DNA of 64,000 nucleotides from Bryobacterales bacterium (lineage in GTDB: Bacteria; Acidobacteriota; Terriglobia; Bryobacterales; Bryobacteraceae): positions 1 to 64,000 of the forward strand of contig JAFAQY010000089.1 of assembly GCA_019261985.1 (NCBI GenBank), written 5' to 3'. Made by a program: the position numbers and the translations under genes. Shown here in pieces: positions 62,178 through 64,000 of the stretch. The notes under the pieces are model-generated. The model was not told the DNA's origin, did not search any database, and saw only the letters and a program-made list of their open reading frames with translations. The stretch's first letter is position 1. Each line of letters opens with the position of its first letter.

Positions 62178-63608
62178 ATGGCTATCTCAAGCGACATCTT
62201 CTTCGCAACTATCTCCGAGCTCGGAGCCAAGCTGCGCGCTAAAGAGTTCTCCGCCGTGGAGCTGACGCGCTCCTATTGCGACCGGCTCGAACGTCTCGGG
62301 CCTCGCTTTAACGCGTTGGCCCTCTCCCTCCGTGAGCAAGCGCTGAGGCAAGCTCGAACCGTCGACGATGACTTGAAGCGCGATCGGACCCGTGGACCGT
62401 TGCAAGGTATTCCATACGCCGTTAAGGACCTGATCGCTGTTAAAGGAAAACCTACCACATGGGGTGCTAAGCCATTCGCCGGTCAAACCTTCGATGAAGA
62501 CGCAAAGGTAGTCCAAAATTTGGATAAGACCGGCGCGATTCTAATCGGAAAGCTTGCCATGATCGAACTCGCCGGAGGCGGCGGGTATCGTTCGGCCGCG
62601 GCATCGCTTACCGGGCCGGGCCTGAACCCGTGGGATCGGACGCGCTGGAGCGGCGGCTCGTCGAGCGGTTCCGGCATCGCCACTGCCGCCGGACTGGCGG
62701 GATTCACCCTCGGCTCGGAAACCTCGGGATCGATCCTTACGCCCTGCGCCTTTTGCGGGGTCACGGGGCTTCGCCCTACCTACGGCCTCGTCAGCCGGCG
62801 TGGCGCGATGGCCTTGTCCTGGACGCTTGATAAAATCGGACCGCTGTGCCGCTCGGCCGAGGATTGCGGCCTCGTTCTTGCCACCATCGGCGGGGGCGAT
62901 GTGGAAGATCCAGGGTCGGCCGGCAAAAACTTCAAGTACTCGCCCCAATACGCGCGCAAGCCCGAAGAGATCACGATCGGCTACGCGCCGGTCGATTTCG
63001 AAGGCTGGACCGAACCGGACACCCGTCCGGCATTTGTTGCTGCGCTCGCAGCAATGAAATCGCTCGGCTTCAAGTTCAAGGAAATCGAGCTTCCCGATTT
63101 TCCCTACGGCGCGCTGGTCCAGACGATAATCGCGGGCGAGGCGGGGTCGATTTTCGAAGACCTGATTCGCAGCGGCCGAGTGGATGAGCTTGCGGATAAG
63201 GATCAAATCGCGGGCCTCAAGGCAAGCCTGGACCTTCCGTGCCTTGAATATCTCCGGGCCATGCGCGTGCGTTCGCTGGTGCAGGAAGCATTCCGCACCT
63301 TATTCCTGGATGTCGAGATGCTGCTCGCCCCCTCGCGCATGGGAGTGGCTCCAAAAGTTGCCGAAGGTCTCAACGGCGGCGGCACGCCGTTTCCGCCCCC
63401 TTCGTCGCGGGGGCTTACCGGCATAATCCCGGCCGGCAACCTCGCCGGTTTACCCGCGATATCGCTGCCGTGCGGATTCGCGAACGGCCTGCCCGTCGCG
63501 ATCTCGGTGGTAGGGCGGCCATTCCAGGAAAACCGGTTGTTGGATGTGGGCCGGGCATTTCAAAGCCAGACGGACTGGCACCGCCAGCGGCCGCCGCTAG
63601 GCGAATAG
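62178..63608 (+). CDS. Amidase-signature family enzyme
   Basis: The 476-aa protein has the Ser-cisSer-Lys triad region of amidase-signature enzymes: Lys83 in PYAVKDLIAV, the GGSSSGSG loop near residue 160, and nucleophile Ser185 in GSETSGSIL. The C-terminal half (GIIPAGNLAGLPAISLPCGF) matches GatA-like amidases. There is no GatB/GatC nearby, so it is more likely a general amidase than the tRNA amidotransferase. It has no signal peptide of its own and follows the small Tat protein by three bases. Confidence 0.92.
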   Translation: MAISSDIFFATISELGAKLRAKEFSAVELTRSYCDRLERLGPRFNALALSLREQALRQARTVDDDLKRDRTRGPLQGIPYAVKDLIAVKGKPTTWGAKPFAGQTFDEDAKVVQNLDKTGAILIGKLAMIELAGGGGYRSAAASLTGPGLNPWDRTRWSGGSSSGSGIATAAGLAGFTLGSETSGSILTPCAFCGVTGLRPTYGLVSRRGAMALSWTLDKIGPLCRSAEDCGLVLATIGGGDVEDPGSAGKNFKYSPQYARKPEEITIGYAPVDFEGWTEPDTRPAFVAALAAMKSLGFKFKEIELPDFPYGALVQTIIAGEAGSIFEDLIRSGRVDELADKDQIAGLKASLDLPCLEYLRAMRVRSLVQEAFRTLFLDVEMLLAPSRMGVAPKVAEGLNGGGTPFPPPSSRGLTGIIPAGNLAGLPAISLPCGFANGLPVAISVVGRPFQENRLLDVGRAFQSQTDWHRQRPPLGE

Positions 63609-63743
63609 GGGCGCCGCGGAGCTTGCCCCCGGGCGCGGCGAGAAAAAATCGGCTCATGCGCAATCCATCCCTCATCGATTTGCAGCGAGCCATTCCCGCG
63701 GCTCAAGAGCCGTGATAAAATTCACCCGAACCCCTAGCAACAC

Positions 63744-64000
63744 ATGCCCGCGCCCATCAAGCTACAGCTCGCTATGCAGGGCGGCGGGGCCAAGATCGTT
63801 GCGCTCATGGCCGCTGTGCGAGCCGTGCAAGATTTAGAATCGGCGGGAGTCATCAAGATCACCCGAGTCGCGGGGACGTCGGCCGGCGCGATCGTCGCGT
63901 GCATGTTTGCCGCCGGCATCGACATGAACAGCGCTCGTAAGCAGCTAGAGTCGATTTTCCGGGATGGCTTCGGCCAGCACTTCCCGCCCGCCGGCCCGTT
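63744..64000 (+). CDS. Patatin-like phospholipase, cut by right edge
   Basis: The ATG at 63744 opens a frame that reads KLQLAMQGGGAKIVALMAAV (the oxyanion-hole G-G-G-x-K) and then RVAGTSAGAIVACMFAAG, with the nucleophile Ser in the GTSAG elbow. This is the N-terminal third of a patatin-like lipid acyl hydrolase. The catalytic Asp (DGG) lies beyond the window. The start lies 135 bases after the amidase stop. Confidence 0.88.
   Translation, partial: MPAPIKLQLAMQGGGAKIVALMAAVRAVQDLESAGVIKITRVAGTSAGAIVACMFAAGIDMNSARKQLESIFRDGFGQHFPPAGP

Noticed and set aside
1..64000. tRNA or rRNA genes
   Set aside because: Scanned for T-loop and anticodon-arm patterns; GGTTCGA-like matches (for example near 38130) fall inside protein genes and do not fold as tRNA.

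Overview
This 64 kb window is GC-rich, densely coding chromosomal DNA that looks like an Acidobacteriota genome of the Solibacter/Bryobacter type. The evidence is two TIGR03435-family genes, three copies of a secreted protein family containing GKPDFSG-like and EGDTLVV motifs, two DUF6152 genes, a large Oar-like TonB-dependent receptor, Tat-exported esterase/hydrolase/amidase genes, and several families of short GC-rich palindromic intergenic repeats. No rRNA, tRNA, CRISPR array or intact mobile element was found. Taxonomy is inferred from gene content only.

Layout. 1-0.8 kb: left-edge Ser/Thr kinase (split by a frameshift) and a decayed ISKra4-type transposase. 1-3.5 kb: DUF6152 proteins with secreted-family paralogues. 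3.8-9 kb: two divergent paralogous APC-type permeases with universal-stress-like tails, plus a small coupled USP-like gene. 9-14.7 kb: glycosyltransferase, carboxylesterase, secreted protein, pirin, a decayed region and a flavodoxin-like gene. 14.7-21.3 kb: 129-aa protein plus ATP-grasp pair, FAD monooxygenase, haloacetate-dehalogenase-like hydrolase, membrane-fused spermidine-synthase-like protein. 21.9-28 kb: DUF255 thioredoxin protein, tgt, broken TIGR03435 gene, malonyl-CoA decarboxylase, Uma2. 28-33.3 kb: NtrC-type regulator, CHASE2 kinase, Xaa-Pro peptidase, TIGR03435. 33.4-37.7 kb: wHTH regulator, two VOC proteins, frameshifted amidase with an unusual N-terminal half, CusF-like protein. 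37.7-53 kb: metalloprotease, M20 amidohydrolase, TonB receptor, DUF885 protein, MacB-like ABC operon, lipoprotein and M20 peptidase. 53-56.3 kb: agmatine-to-putrescine genes (aguB, aguA) and a double VOC protein. 56.4-64 kb: RelE-like toxin-antitoxin pair, frameshifted membrane and secreted genes, IS remnant, HEAT-repeat protein, broken response regulator, small Tat protein plus amidase, and a patatin-like gene cut by the right edge.

The most interesting part is 45.1-47.2 kb. Two glycine riboswitch aptamers (gcvT-type core motifs CCGAAGGGGCAA and CTCTCAGGTAAAAGGAC) point outward in opposite directions. One leads into the TonB receptor gene and the other into the ABC exporter/peptidase operon. 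Each has a sigma70-like promoter with TTGACA, and each is followed by a CCTCTG element able to pair with a downstream segment. This suggests a glycine-sensing locus for peptide uptake, degradation and efflux rather than the usual glycine-cleavage genes.

A second theme is decay or consensus error. At least seven genes are interrupted. Four of the breaks can each be repaired by adding one G within a short G-containing stretch on the coding strand, which raises the possibility of sequencing artefacts. The response regulator near 61 kb instead has a true in-frame stop and a lost phospho-acceptor Asp. A third theme is palindromic repeats that lie at gene ends and supply stop codons or N-terminal codons.
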